Source: Atherix ibis (Eukaryota; Arthropoda; Insecta; Diptera; Athericidae). Taken from it: a stretch of DNA of 64,000 bases. The stretch's first letter is position 1; the number at the start of each line of letters is the position of its first letter. The stretch lies in assembly GCA_958298945.1 (NCBI GenBank), contig OY282606.1, forward strand, positions 49,737,920-49,801,919, written 5' to 3'. The notes beneath the pieces are model-generated. The model did no database searches. It worked only from the letters and a program-made list of their open reading frames with translations, and was not told the origin of the DNA. The position numbers were made by a program, and so were the translations under genes. Positions 33,657 to 45,179 of this stretch are shown here, piece after piece.

Positions 33657-33725
33657 TATATAAGTACTTTGGTGTCTATTGTAGATTTAAAACTTTTATT
33701 TAGAAGTCGAAGTAGTTGTAGATAT
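33657..33725 (+). repeat. ~69-bp direct repeat flanking mariner B2, left copy
   Basis: TAAGTACTTTGGTGT to GTAGTTGTAGATAT, matching 34974-35040 on the other side of the mariner at about 85% by eye. On the - strand both encode the LINE segment YLQLLR-...-TKVL. Confidence 0.85.
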
Positions 33726-33726
33726 A

Positions 33727-34971
33727 CGAGGGTCGTTCAATAAGTCCTTAGAAAATCCGAGAAATTGCCGGTAAAGATTTTTTTTTTGTAAGTAGCATTA
33801 TCGACAGGAAAGCTGTCAAAATTTCAGCTCGATCCATAGCGTAGGTCAATTTCTATCGTCGATTAAAGTTAACGACATTTATTTATGCATAACAATGGAA
33901 AAAAGCGGGCTTAGGGCTGTCATCAAACATCTCCATTTGAAAGGCTTAAGCCCGAAAGAAATCAAAGCCGAGTTGGATGCAGTTCATGGCACATCTGCAC
34001 CTGTGTTTGCGACGGTTTACAATTGGGTGAATGAATTTAAACGTAGCCGTTCATCCACAAAAGATGAACATCGTTTAGGACGCCCAGTTGAGGTGTCTAC
34101 TCCTGAAATCATCGACAAAATCCACGATCTGATTTTGAACGTAAGGCGAATTAAAGTGCGATAGACGAATTAGTTGAAATCACGGGCATATCACAAGGTA
34201 CAGTCGCTTCAATTTTGCATGAAAAATTGTCTGTGAAAAAAATTTCGGCAAGATGGGTGCCGCGTTTGCTCTCAGAGGAGAATAAGCGTAATCGTGTAGT
34301 GGACTCTGAGGCTATGTTGGCACTCTTTCATCGCAATCCTGCCGAATTCCTTCGTCGATATGTCACTGTGGACGAAACCTGGATACACTACTACACTCCA
34401 GAAACGAAGAGACAGTCATCACAGTGGCTTTTCAAGGGTGAACGGGCTCCGAAGAAGGCAAAAACTGTGCCATCGGCCGGCAAGGTGATGGCCACGGTCT
34501 TTTGGGATTCGCAGGGCATCATTTTTATCGACTACTTGGAAAAAGGAAAAACAATAACAGGAGCGTATTACGCGTCGTTATTGCAACGGTTGAGCGAGGA
34601 AAACAAAGAGAAACGCCCCCATCTGAAGAAGAAAAGAATCCTCTTGCATCAGGACAATGCGCGTGTGCACACCTGCGCTGTTTCCATGGCCAAAATTGTG
34701 GAATTGAGAATGGAGTTGTTGCAGCATCCCGCTTATTCACCAGATTTCGCCCCGAGTGACTGTTTTCTTTTCCCCAATCTGAAGAAATGGCTTGGCGGAC
34801 GACGGTTCACTTCCAACGAGGAATTCATTGCTCAAACGGATGAGTATTCTGCAGAACTTCCGAAATCCTATTTTTTGGACGGGATAAAAATTTTGGAAAA
34901 ACGGTTTGAAAAGTGTATAAAAAGACAGTTTTTTTTCCATCTTTTTCTAAGGACTTATTGAAGGACCCTCG
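33727..34971 (+). mobile_element. mariner element B2 (family B)
   Basis: Termini CGAGGGTCGTTCAATAAG at 33727 and GACCCTCG ending at 34971, TA on both sides. Inserted in jockey-like LINE J1 and flanked by a 69-bp duplication of the LINE. The region between the transposase and the right terminus is shortened compared with B1. Confidence 0.92.
33895..34961 (+). pseudogene. mariner transposase, frameshifted and C-terminally altered (B2)
   Basis: Starts MEKSGLRAVIKHL at 33895 and is open to 34164, where about 4-5 extra bases after RRIKVR give a stop. The frame from 34215 covers the rest. The triad residues are VDETW, HQDNARVH and APSDCF (Tyr to Cys next to the third Asp). At the end, CIELKGDYVEK is replaced by CIKRQFFFH through a deletion that joins the coding region to the 3' terminal sequence. 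Confidence 0.9.
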
Positions 34972-34973
34972 TA

Positions 34974-35040
34974 TGTAAGCACTTTGGTGTATATTGTAGG
35001 TTTAGAACATTTGTCTCGAAATCGAAGTAGTTGTAGATAT
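34974..35040 (+). repeat. ~69-bp direct repeat flanking mariner B2, right copy
   Basis: Partner of 33657-33725 in direct orientation; see that entry. Confidence 0.85.
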
Positions 35041-35719
35041 TGTCTGTTTAGTTCTTGTCTTTTAAGTTTTGTACATAGGTTGTCTAAGTTCAGTCCAAAA
35101 TACCAAACTTCGGTGTGTTCTAACATTAAGGTTTATATGGGAGGATACAGTTCATGCGTGAATAGATTTACGTTCAATAACTTTTATTTTCCACTTGATA
35201 TACCAGTTGTAGAGAGTTTGGATTTGGGTTTAAAGAACTTCGGAAGCATATTGGAAATTTTTGCTAGATTGAAGCTATCAGGAATATCGGAAGTATAAAT
35301 GTTGTAGAGGTTGGGCCAATTATACTTGTCTGTAGAATACCAGCCAATATCAGAGAGATTATTGAAGAGTTAATTGAATTCGTTTGTTTGGAAGTATCGG
35401 GCGGAAAGGAATGATTTTCGGATTAGAAAAAAGGTAGAAGGTAAAACCGGGTTGAGTTTCCAAAGTAAGTGCGGATGCCAGATATAATGGTTGCTCCCTC
35501 GTATTACCAACAACCATTATTTTTAATTCAGACAACACTTTTTATTTTATATTTATTTGTTCACTAATTAGTTTATTTAATTTTATTTCCATTTTACATT
35601 TTTATCATTTTTATTTTATTTTTATATATTTAATAAATTTAAAAATATATCAAAGAAGAACTAACTAAATTACAAATACAAATCGAATACGTAAAACTTA
35701 TCAATTTCCACCTAAGTTG

Positions 35720-36250
35720 ACTAATGTGAAAGTATGAAAGTAATGTGAGTACTCTTCTGTTCATTTACCCTTACTCTCCATCTGTTAAACCAGGATTGAA
35801 GGTTGTTTATATGGGATAGTAAATTATTGGAAGCTATGTCAGGATTTGTATGGTTAGCAAGTATGGCCGTATGGTCTGCATAAGTAGCAATGATAGTATT
35901 AGGATCAGATGGTATGTCATGGGTATAAATATTATATAAAATGGGACTAAGGATACTGCCTTATGGGACTCCGGCTGGAATAGGATATATTCCTGAGGAT
36001 TCTGAGTTAATTATAACTTGAAAATATCGTTGGGAGAGATATGAATTTATGATAAGGTAGTAGGTTGAAGGAAGAAAGCTCTTGAGTTTTTGGAGGCGTC
36101 GAAAGCTTGGGAGATAAAAAAAATATTCCTGGGGAATATTCTTTCCTCTCAAGAAAGGATGCAATATGATCAACAATGCGATGGTATTGCAGGATAGTGG
36201 ACTGTTCAGATCGGAAGCCAAATCGGTGATCAGGAATAATTTTTTCATTA
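35720..36250 (-). mobile_element. jockey-like LINE fragment (J2), inverted 5' part
   Basis: - strand RT pieces in order: IIPDHRFGFRSEQSTILQYH, IVDHIASFLERKEYSPGIF, SYLSQRYFQVIINSESS, IPAGVP, LYNIYTHDIPSDPN, TIIATYADHTAILANHTNPD and NNLQSWFNRWRVRVNEQK. The active site is YADH rather than YADD. It lies head to head with J3 on the + strand at about 36252. Confidence 0.82.
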
Positions 36251-36254
36251 ACTA

Positions 36255-37003
36255 GGACTGATTCTAATACTATCATTGCTACCCTTACAAATCCTGATAT
36301 AGCTTCCAATAATTTGCGATTTCATATACACAATCTTCAATCCTGGTTAAAGAGATGGAGAGTGAGGGTAACTGAACAAAAGACTGCTCACATTACTTTC
36401 ACGCTTTATCAAGTAAAACCTACCCTTTTGTACCTTAATAGCAACATGATTCCACAATATGATACAGTACGTTATTTGGGACTTTATCTGGACAAGAGAT
36501 TAACGTGAAACCCTCATACTGGACTAAAAAAATTTGAAGCTACTAGATGTTACCTACAACTTTTTAGACCACTGGACAAACGCTCGTAAACTTCTAATAT
36601 ATAATACAATTATAAAACCTATTTGAGCATATGAAATTGAATCCAGGCCTTATGTTACAATCCAAAATCCTCCGTAAAATTGTTGATACCCCCTTTTATG
36701 TTCGTAACACCGTAATACATCGTGATCTAAATGTTCCCTTTGTTCAGGACCTGTGCATTTCACTCCCGTTTACCCTATCATCAGTATCCACTTGTAAGAG
36801 AATTGTCTTGTACTGCCCTCCCCGGAAACACTCATCGGAGACTTAAGAGACAATAGCCTAGAGTTTTTCTAGAGGAATCTAACTTCCATTAATTGGAGGA
36901 ATGCCGATGGGTGTTTACTCCCACTTCATGATGCACAAGATTGTAAATTATATTATTATGTAAATCTGCTTGTTACAATACAATTGTAGTTGCAGATAAA
37001 AAA
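36255..37003 (+). mobile_element. jockey-like LINE 3' part (J3) with A-rich end
   Basis: + strand RT C-terminus: NTIIATLTNPDIASNN, HNLQSWLKRWRVRVTEQK, YDTVRYLGLYLDKRLT, LQSKILRKIVDTPFYVRNTV, IHRDLNVPFVQDLCIS. Ends in an A-rich stretch near 36993-37000. About 130 bp of coding sequence overlaps with what J2 carries in inverted orientation. Confidence 0.82.
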
Positions 37004-37139
37004 AAGTCTACTAATAAAATTAATATATACTGCAGTGTGACAAACACTATAGTATACACTGTAGGCACTCTTCACATATACCAGACATGGTTAAAAGCTG
37101 GATTTACGTATGTCTAAAAACATCGGAATTAAAAACACT

Positions 37140-37230
37140 TTTCTTTCTAAAGATGATGTGATGAAATCGACGACTCAATGGCATTGATAGGTAGTGGAGT
37201 GTTCGAATTGGAAACAGAATTGATGGTTGG
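37140..37230 (-). mobile_element. short jockey-like LINE scrap
   Basis: - strand sequence resembling the PDHRFGFRSEQSTILQYH segment of J2 (here NHQFCFQFEHSTTYQ). About 90 bp. Confidence 0.5.
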
Positions 37231-40200
37231 GCATTTATTTTTAAATATTTTATTTTATTTAACTTTTTATTTAATTACAAAGGAACAATTTAATTTAATA
37301 TTAGTTATAGTAGTTTCTTATTTACTGAATCATGTTATATAGTAATTTGGTATGAATCTTAATTACAAAAATATTATATTTTGTCGATTATTTAGAAACA
37401 AATCATATTAAATAATAATTACTTAATTTCAAGAAATAAACTTTTTACAGTAAATGTGCTCATAGCTTAATAATCTCATATGATAGTAAATTTTATTAAA
37501 AAAAACTCTTTCGCGTTATGGACAATTTTGAAATTTTACTGCCTACAAAGTACCTCAATTGGAGATATATAATCCATAATCACAGGTTCTCATATAATAA
37601 ATACAGCCATTTTAAAAGCAACAACTACAATATTAATACGAAAATAAAAAACCTAAACGCGAATTCGTGTATTTCGTTAAGTGATGAAACCACTTGTAAA
37701 TATTGGAATTCAAGCATCCACAAAGTGTGTAGTGTGGAAATTATAAAAGAAAATTTCCCTAATTTTACCTTCATTTTCAGAATTTCCATTGTCAACACCT
37801 ATAATGCAATAATGTTTATAATTTTCACAAAGTTAATATATAATTATACAGGTACATATGAGTCTATAGAGTCGATTATACATAATGTAGAGTCTCAATT
37901 ATAAAATCAAATGTTCGATGTGAATTTACATTTAAATTTTCGTTTATTATCTAATTTAACTCGCTTCAAAAAGAATATCACCTAAAATAGATGGAATTAC
38001 AACTGAAAATAAACACTTCTTTAGATATTTATATGATGACCAGAGAATAATGTCATTATATGTTATATTTTAAAAAATATCCTATTAGGCGAGAGGGAGG
38101 GGGATTTTTGTTGTAAATATTACCAAATTCTTCACAAAAGGTTAATTAAGAAATTATGTGCCTTTTCTTACTGAGCTTACAAGTTCTGGTATGTAACATG
38201 TAGTTGAGCTGTATTTTTTTTATAGATTCCCTATAATATGAGAACATATTTAAACATACTTATTTATGATTATTGTTATTATATTGTAGTATTTTTACTG
38301 CTATTGTACATATTTGGACCTTGTTGTATTTTTAATGTGAAGAAAATTGTATTAAATTTAAAATAAATAAAAAGAAAACAATTTTTTTTCAGCATCGACA
38401 TGTCAAAATCCCAGTAAAATGAACATGAGCTACTTTTTTTTTTGAGTTTACAATGATTTTCTTAGAGTTGTTTTTTGCAATATTTGCTTTTGGTATTGTT
38501 TTTTTTTCTCTATTTGAGAATTTAAAGAAAAACAATCACACAACAATTGTTATTATTGGAGACTTTGACAAGCTAAATAAAATTCGTCAATTTGACAACG
38601 ACAATGGTTGGTTGGTTTCAATGCAGAAACGAATAAAAAGTGCAGAAAAAATATAAAAAGGGAAGAATCTCAAGGAAATTGAAAAAAATTTCCTTAGCGG
38701 AAAACGAACGAAATCAATCATCCCCATCCACATCAAAACGAAGATGGGATGCTTGTTGTTTTTTATTTAAAAAAAAAAACCGCGTCAAGAGATGAAAATT
38801 ATAAGACAGTTCAAAGGGGGATTCAATGGAGGAATAGTCGTGTGTAATTTAGTTTTTCTTTGGATTATTTTCAAAGTAAAATTTAGTCGATTTTCTCTAA
38901 GTTAAACATCTTATGTGAAAAAAACAAAAGACAAGAACGAAGCTTTTTTTGAGTTTTATAGTTATAAAAAAAAAAAAAAATTGGGAACATGTACAGTATT
39001 TACTGAAAAAAAGAACAAATATTAGACAAATTGTGGCAATAAAAAGATACTCGCATGTCGAAATAAAAAAAGAGTCTCTCTGAAATTTGTGACGGATTTT
39101 AAAGTGAAGATTTTACAATTTACTCTACAAGCAGCAGAGGAAAAAAACTAAGTTGGTATTATTCAAAAGGAAAATATTTACCATTTCTTTTAGTTTTAAG
39201 AAATAAAAATAACTATTTGTGCTAAAAGAAAATACGATAGGCAAATTCTTCAATGTCGACCCTCTCAAGGATAAGTTACGCCTTAAAGAATCCTTATTTT
39301 AATAGCAACTTTTCGATTGACTGTCAAAAAATAATTGATGTTGAGTCACAGGATCATTAATTATAAAATTGTAAAAAAATAATGGTAAATAGTAATTTTT
39401 TTCTTTATTGAATAAGTATTTTATTAATCCTTGAATACAACTAAGGATTTGATACCGTTCAGATTGATTTTATGGACGATGATAGCCTTCGGTTTCACTG
39501 ATCAAATACTGGCCTTGCTGCCGACGGTAATTCATTCAAATCCAAAGATTTTCATACAAAGAGCTTTGCACCGAAATATCATTTTTCATAGGAGATGAAG
39601 ATTCGAATATCATCAGAAAATATGTTATAATGGTCCATGGAAAATACTATAAAGAAGTTGAAAAAATAGGTGTCAGTAATCCATTGACAGACCACAAACG
39701 AATCTTTGGATTCCATTCAACAACGAATTGCATTGAACTACTTACTCTACACTGGACATTCGTGATGCCCTGCTCAACTATCTATCTTGGAATGAATTGA
39801 TCTGCTATTGCCTTGGAACTAAAATAAAAAAGATTCAAAAGAGTCTCGTTTTAATTTTTTTGAATCTAAAATTTTTTCATACTAAAATATTCCAACCAGA
39901 TACCTATTTGAAAATTTAATCCATTCGAACCTCTCTAGTCTAGTGCACCGAGGAAAGTTTTTTTTTCTCTACTCCGTTTTTTTATGTTATATTAAAATAC
40001 CCAATTTACGTTCATATATAACAATATGAAATGGCCAAGAAAATGAATAAAATATGATTAATGGAGAAATGATGTCGTATTATTTGTATTGCATTTTAAG
40101 TACGAATATTGGAGAAAATTTCTTTAAAATCTGTTTGTGAATGAAATTTTTGTTTAGAATTAAATAGTCAAATAAAATAATAGAAGAAATTGTGGTATGA

Positions 40201-40904
40201 TTTGCTGATAGAAAAATTTTATACGAACTCACAAAAAGAAATTATTGTACATAACCTCAAAAATATTTATGGCTATACAATATGAGAAAAATATCGGTTG
40301 ATTATGGGTTTGAGAGCCATAATAGAATTAATATTATTAAATCAAATAAATTAATTGGAAATCATTTAAAATATTATAACTTTGTTTTCGGAAATTGAAG
40401 AATCTATTTTTGAGTTTGAAAGTTCACAATAACTTAATACCAAAATGTTTGATATATTTAGTCATAAATAAGATAAAGTTTTCTGTAATAAAGCATCAAT
40501 TTTAGACAAAAAAAAATTAATTAAAATTAATAAAAATTGAAGACATACGAGTAGAATGAGAAAATAATAATACTTCATTAATAAAAAGAATAATAATATT
40601 TTCATAGATACTTATTGGGTGTCGACACAGTACCTTTTCTATTGTACTTTATAGACAATAGACAATTTCAACTGATCCACAAATAATTTTACTTAAGCCA
40701 AATTAAAGTTAGATTTTCCAGGATTATTGGTTGAAATTAGAGAAAGGTGCTAAAATATAAATAAAATTAACCTTTCGAATGATAGCCTAGGTAACAAAAA
40801 AAATTCCGAAAGAATACTTAGAACTTGAAGAACGTGTATTTTAGAAAACTTTCAAAATGCCTATAAATCTCTAATTTATCATAAAAACATTGTTTGTTTG
40901 TATG
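37231..40904. other. AT-rich intronic DNA, no gene supported
   Basis: Very AT-rich. A 128-codon frame at 37518-37904 has biased, Asn/Ile/Tyr-rich composition expected by chance in such DNA and no recognisable motif. Another chance frame is at 38453-38656. 39400-39830 is somewhat richer in GC and might be an old repeat. Nothing else can be supported. Confidence 0.4.
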
Positions 40905-41026
40905 CAAAGTTTGTTATATATGTGCCAGAGTCCACTTTATAGCGTCATGATCATGATGCCATTTAACGACTTCATTATACGTGTGGAAAGCTTTCTAAAC
41001 GAGAGTGATCTGTGACTAGAAAGATA
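40905..41026 (-). mobile_element. I-like LINE 3' end (L2), left part
   Basis: Resembles the 3' UTR of L1 at 21757-21870: CCACTT-ATAGCG--ATGA-CATGA, GCCATTTAACGACTTC and TACGTGTGG. The element is interrupted by mariner C and continues at 42953. Confidence 0.8.
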
Positions 41027-41209
41027 TTGGGTTGTCCGGAAAGTAATTTTGTTCTTTCCCAACATACAATTTAATTGTATGTTTTCACAACCAACTTCAT
41101 ACTTAAACTGCATAACCATATGTATTTTGACAGCTGACATAACAATACTTACTTGTAAAAAAATTCGATTGATTCTGCACAATAGTTTTTGGTTGATCCC
41201 CTTTTAAAT

Positions 41210-42188
41210 ATGGAAAGTGAAAAACTGTATTTTCGGCATATTTTACTTTTTTACTATAGAAAAGATAAAAATGCTGTTCAAGCAAGAAAATAATTATTTA
41301 ATATGTATGGAAAAGATGTGTTAAGTGAGCGTCAGTCTCAAGACTGGATGGCAATTTTGGTCTCGAAGATGCACCACGTTCTGGAAGCCAGTTGAAGCTG
41401 ATGAAGACGCAATAGAGGCAAGCCAGCGAATAACAACTCGTCAGATTACTCAGAAATTAAATTAACCGAATTCGACCGTTCATGATCATTTGAAACGGTT
41501 AAGTTTAATCTCAAAGCTCGACATATTGGTTCCTCATCTTCTTACGGAAAAAAATTTATGCCGTCGCATTGACGTTTGTGATTTGCTTCTCAAACGCCAA
41601 GAAAATTATCCATTTTTGAAGCGTATCATCACTGGGGACGAGACAACAATGTTAAGCGCAAAAGATCCTGGTACTCCATATCCTGGAAAAGATGAACCAG
41701 CTCAAAGCACTTCGAAAGCCAATATTCATCAAAAAAAGGTTATACTATTTGTTTACTGGGATTTCAAAGGAATCGTTTATTTTAAGCTTCTACTGAGCAA
41801 CACACCGATCAATTCTAAAATGTACTTTCAGAATTGAGTGATTCACTTAAAGAAAAAAAGGCCAGAATTGATCAATAGGAAACGTATAGTGTTCCAACAG
41901 GATAATGCGAACCCACATACAAGTTTGACCACTCGGCAAAAGCTTTTAGAGCTTAGATGGGATATACTGCCATTACCACCATACTATCCCGACCTAGCAC
42001 CTTTCGATTATCATTTCTTCCGGTCTCTACAAAAATTTTTAGACGGTAAAACGTTTAATTCAAATAAGGAGATCAAAAATCATTTCAATGAGTTTTTGCC
42101 AGCAAAGAACAAACATTTTATGATCATTGAATCATGGTACTGCCAGAAAGATAGCAAAGGGTTTTGGATTACACTGGACAATATTTAA
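41210..42188 (+). pseudogene. mariner transposase, multiply broken (C)
   Basis: N-terminal MESEKLYFRHILLFYY and LSERQSQDWMA, then LEDAPRSG with a frameshift near 41350 and stops. The frame at 41490-41837 has LTEKNLCRRIDVCD and the first Asp in ITGDET. After a TGA at 41836-41838 the frame goes on with VFQQDNANPHTSLTTRQK and YPDLAPFDYHFF, so the DD34D spacing is kept. Runs to a stop at 42188. Confidence 0.88.
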
Positions 42189-42203
42189 TTAAATAAAATA
42201 TTA

Positions 42204-42899
42204 AGCCGGGTGTGTGGTGCAGTGGTCAAGTTGACCGACTCACACTTGGTAGGTAGCGGGTTCGACTTCCGCTGCCGCCATCTCAGCATTGGTGCCGGGG
42301 TGAGAGGCCGACTACAAGACTTATATAAATATGTAGTCCGTAGGGTTCCCCAACGTCACTGGGGGTTGCTTCGCTGCCCTGATAAGCCGCAAGCTATAAA
42401 AACACCTTATCAAAAAACAGCACAAGAACATTTGTGAACAGATGCTTGAGGCGTATAAGCAAGATCTTCTGGCCGAACTGGATAACGAACGATAAGCTGC
42501 TTCTTCTCACGAAACAAATACCCCTGTTAGCTGACATCAAATGCAGTAAATGGAGTTGGATTGGCCACACCTTGCGAAAACCACCTACGGACATAGCAAG
42601 AATGGCACTAGATTGCAACCCACAGGGCAATCGCAGCAGAGGACGACCAAGGACCACTTAAAGAAGATCAGTCGAGCGCGAACACAAACAAATTGGCAAG
42701 TCATGGTCGGAAGTGAAAAGGTTAGCCCAAGACAGAAGCAGATGGAGAGAGTTCACAGAGTCTCTAGTGCCGCTATATGCTCCATAGGAGCGACTGTGTC
42801 TCATCTCTATGTGTATAAAATGCAGATATGTGTTATGTAAAAATTGTACAATAACGTAGAAATGAAAAAACGGTCAAATAAATAAATAATAATAAGCAA
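42204..42899 (+). mobile_element. tRNA-headed SINE with an RTE-like LINE tail
   Basis: The first 80 bp look like a tRNA gene: A-box-like TGGTGCAGTGG near 42219 and B-box-like GGTTCGACTTC near 42260. The 3' part (about 42430-42790) encodes, in broken frame, the C-terminus of an RTE-like LINE: WSWIGHTLRKPPTDIARMAL, GNRSRGRPRTT and SWSEVKRLAQDR-RWREF. It ends in AAATAAATAATAAT-type repeats. It is either a long composite SINE or a SINE next to a LINE tail. It sits in the 3' non-coding part of mariner C. Confidence 0.75.
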
Positions 42900-42952
42900 A
42901 TCGTCTTTCATTTTTTTAAAAAAAACGAAATTACATCCCGGACAACCCAATA

Positions 42953-43460
42953 AATATAAAGAATTTTACTATATGGTATCTTGTAGAGTAGATTATTTTA
43001 TTATAAAAGCATAAAGAGAGTCTTAAAAATGGGGTTGTTGGATCAGGTCTACTATGGGAAAAATTCTGTCCTCGAAATAATTATTGGTCAAGTGGCATTC
43101 ATATAATAAGAGTATATGTGTATGAGTGGTTATGAACTGAAGCAGAAAATTATGGGTGATAGTAGGATTTCCAATACGGATCTTCAACAAATTTGTTTAT
43201 TGGTAGTTGTCTAATGAGTTGAGAAAAAAATGTCACTATCCGTCTAGTATATTGTCTCTTTATAGCTAATAGTATTGATTGCCGTTGTGTTAGTAAGCGT
43301 AGCTAATGGGGCATGGCTGTGGATGCTGTGTGACTGAGAGTATTTCCAGCAAGCTTGGCAGCAATTTCATTGTCAAAAATTCACACAAGCCCTGAAAACC
43401 AACACAACTCAAATCAGAAAAACGTTTTCTGGTATTATCTGCTTATTGTGAATGGGTCCT
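42953..43460 (-). mobile_element. I-like LINE (L2), right part
   Basis: - strand sequence matching the C-terminal coding part and 3' region of L1 (21900-22280): the stretches corresponding to GGAGTTGTTGGATC, GTGGCATTC and the ST-TTNK segment are recognisable. Continuous with 40905-41026 once mariner C is removed. Confidence 0.8.
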
Positions 43461-45179
43461 TAAGTAATAATTATACAATATTGTATGAATTATGAGAGAC
43501 ATAGTCTAAGGAATAGTTTTTTTGATCTATAACTTCATAATAACTAACACCATTTTAGCAGGTTAAATATTTACTCTGAAATTTTATGCCCTAATTAAAC
43601 TAAATATATTTTGCGAAAACCAAATCGTCCATACTAACTATTATAACAAATAGAGCTGTTATATACATTGATACTTTGATATTACCTTCAGAATTATAAA
43701 ATTCTGCTAATAAGAAAACTCATTTTTAGAGTAAATATTCTAATATATTTTGGAAAGTTTCTTCCATTATTATTCATGAGTAAGAAAATTTTTCAATTTG
43801 TAACTTTTCACAATTAGTAAATTTCTAAATAATAAATTTTCATATTGCACGAATAGTAAACACTGAATTCTAAAATCCCCAAAAATTATAAATTAGACGA
43901 AAAACAAACCTTTAAATTTGGTAAGGCTTTTTTTTACCAAAGTTTCTTTTTTTTTATTATTAATGTACGAATGGTTGTGATTAAATCAATTAAATTTTAT
44001 CTGAAATGCAAATCGCAAAAAACCATAAATTTTCCTTTTACAACGTGTTTCTTATCATAATTTCACATGTCGTACACACTTGAAAAGGATTTTGTTTTTG
44101 TATTTTATTTTTTTTTTCTTCTGCGACAAGAAGCTAAAAAAGTTAATTTTGAAATAGTATCGAAAATATACCCAGTAGGCAACTTGCTACTACAAGTTAT
44201 TCGAATAATAGAAGAAGAACTAAGAACGGGGATTTTCCGAGGTACCTTTTCAGAGCAGATTTTTCCGTGTTGACATGCGAATGCAATTAATTCGAAATTA
44301 CATTACAACCGCAAGAACAAGCAGCTACGATAAAGTAAAATAATCTAAATTCAGGTTGTCGTTCCGCCTACTCTGCTGTTTGGGTGTAGTCAGACCAATG
44401 TTGTTTTGTAAAAAGAGAAAGGGCACCACTTATGAGTATATATTAGAAAATTTATGTTTGACCCCTTTTTATAAAAAATGTATAAAGGTAAGAGGGTTGA
44501 ACAAAAAAAAAAAAAATACCATTCAGGAAACTAAAAAAGTGAATTTTATAAAAAAATTTATGGAAAATGGTTGAATATGAAAGTAAATGGGCTTCGCGAA
44601 ACGGGAATTAATGTCAGAGTAGGAAAACAATTTGTTCTGGATTTACATGCTAAAATGTAATTTGTCGAAATGGGGGTGTCTCTTTTACTTAAGTGGGCAT
44701 ACAAAGGGTTGCTATGTACTTATAGAGATGATAGAAGGGTGTATGTAATAGTTTTCGACACATCAGTTTTAGTAGCAAATGAAGTGGAAAAATAGAAAAT
44801 TACAGAAATAGATTTACTTAAAATATTCGAACCAGTCGAGGACTATTCAGAAAATCTTAAACTTTTATCAAAATATTTGTTGGGCAATGTCAAAAAAGAC
44901 TATTCCAAATTTTTTTTTAACTTCTCCGTCATCAATTTGTAGATTATTCATAATGGTAAAAAAAAAATTAGCATATTACTTCATTAAATATATTTACTTT
45001 ATTCCGTATTAGGACTGATACATTTCGTTTAAAAGAATATCCTTATTGTGCTATCATGTTTGTGATGAGTATTTTTTTTTTTTTTGCAGATGCCTTTGTT
45101 TGAGGATCTGAAATTATTTTCAAAACAGTAATTTTATAAAAAATACCGATATTTTTGTTGTTAAGATCAAACGACCCAA
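43461..45179. other. AT-rich intronic DNA, no gene supported
   Basis: Short frames at 44067-44273 and 44356-44574 match no family I know. 44580-44780 is slightly GC-richer, possibly an old repeat. Nothing else supported. Confidence 0.4.

Larger units (their letters stand above)
33340..35540 (-). mobile_element. jockey-like LINE (J1), interrupted by mariner B2
   Basis: - strand RT remains on both sides of B2. From 35540 downward: a LSARYFQTN piece, LYNIYTSDIPDS, a WYFGLNLD strand, KRQELNRQYLQLLR. Beyond the mariner: VLPKPIWTN, SKILR-IVDALFHRDFKV, SLYKKFHSRVVRH. These match the RT C-terminal order (fingers/palm to thumb) of jockey-clade elements and of the related fragments at 35.7-37.2 and 56.6 kb. 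The reading frame is heavily broken. Confidence 0.78.
41027..42950 (+). mobile_element. mariner element C, carrying a SINE insertion
   Basis: Inverted termini TTGGGTTGTCCGGAAAGTAA at 41027 and the complementary CCCGGACAACCCAA ending at 42950, with TA target duplication (41025-41026, 42951-42952). This terminus differs from families A and B. Inserted in LINE L2 and itself carrying the SINE at 42204-42899. Confidence 0.92.

Noticed and set aside
37518..37904. A 128-codon + strand frame, possible small gene
   Set aside because: Asn/Ile/Tyr-rich composition as expected from AT-rich DNA, no motif, no promoter or splice context.
42204..42290. A tRNA gene
   Set aside because: A- and B-box-like motifs are present but no complete cloverleaf could be drawn and it continues into a LINE-derived tail, so it is a SINE head.
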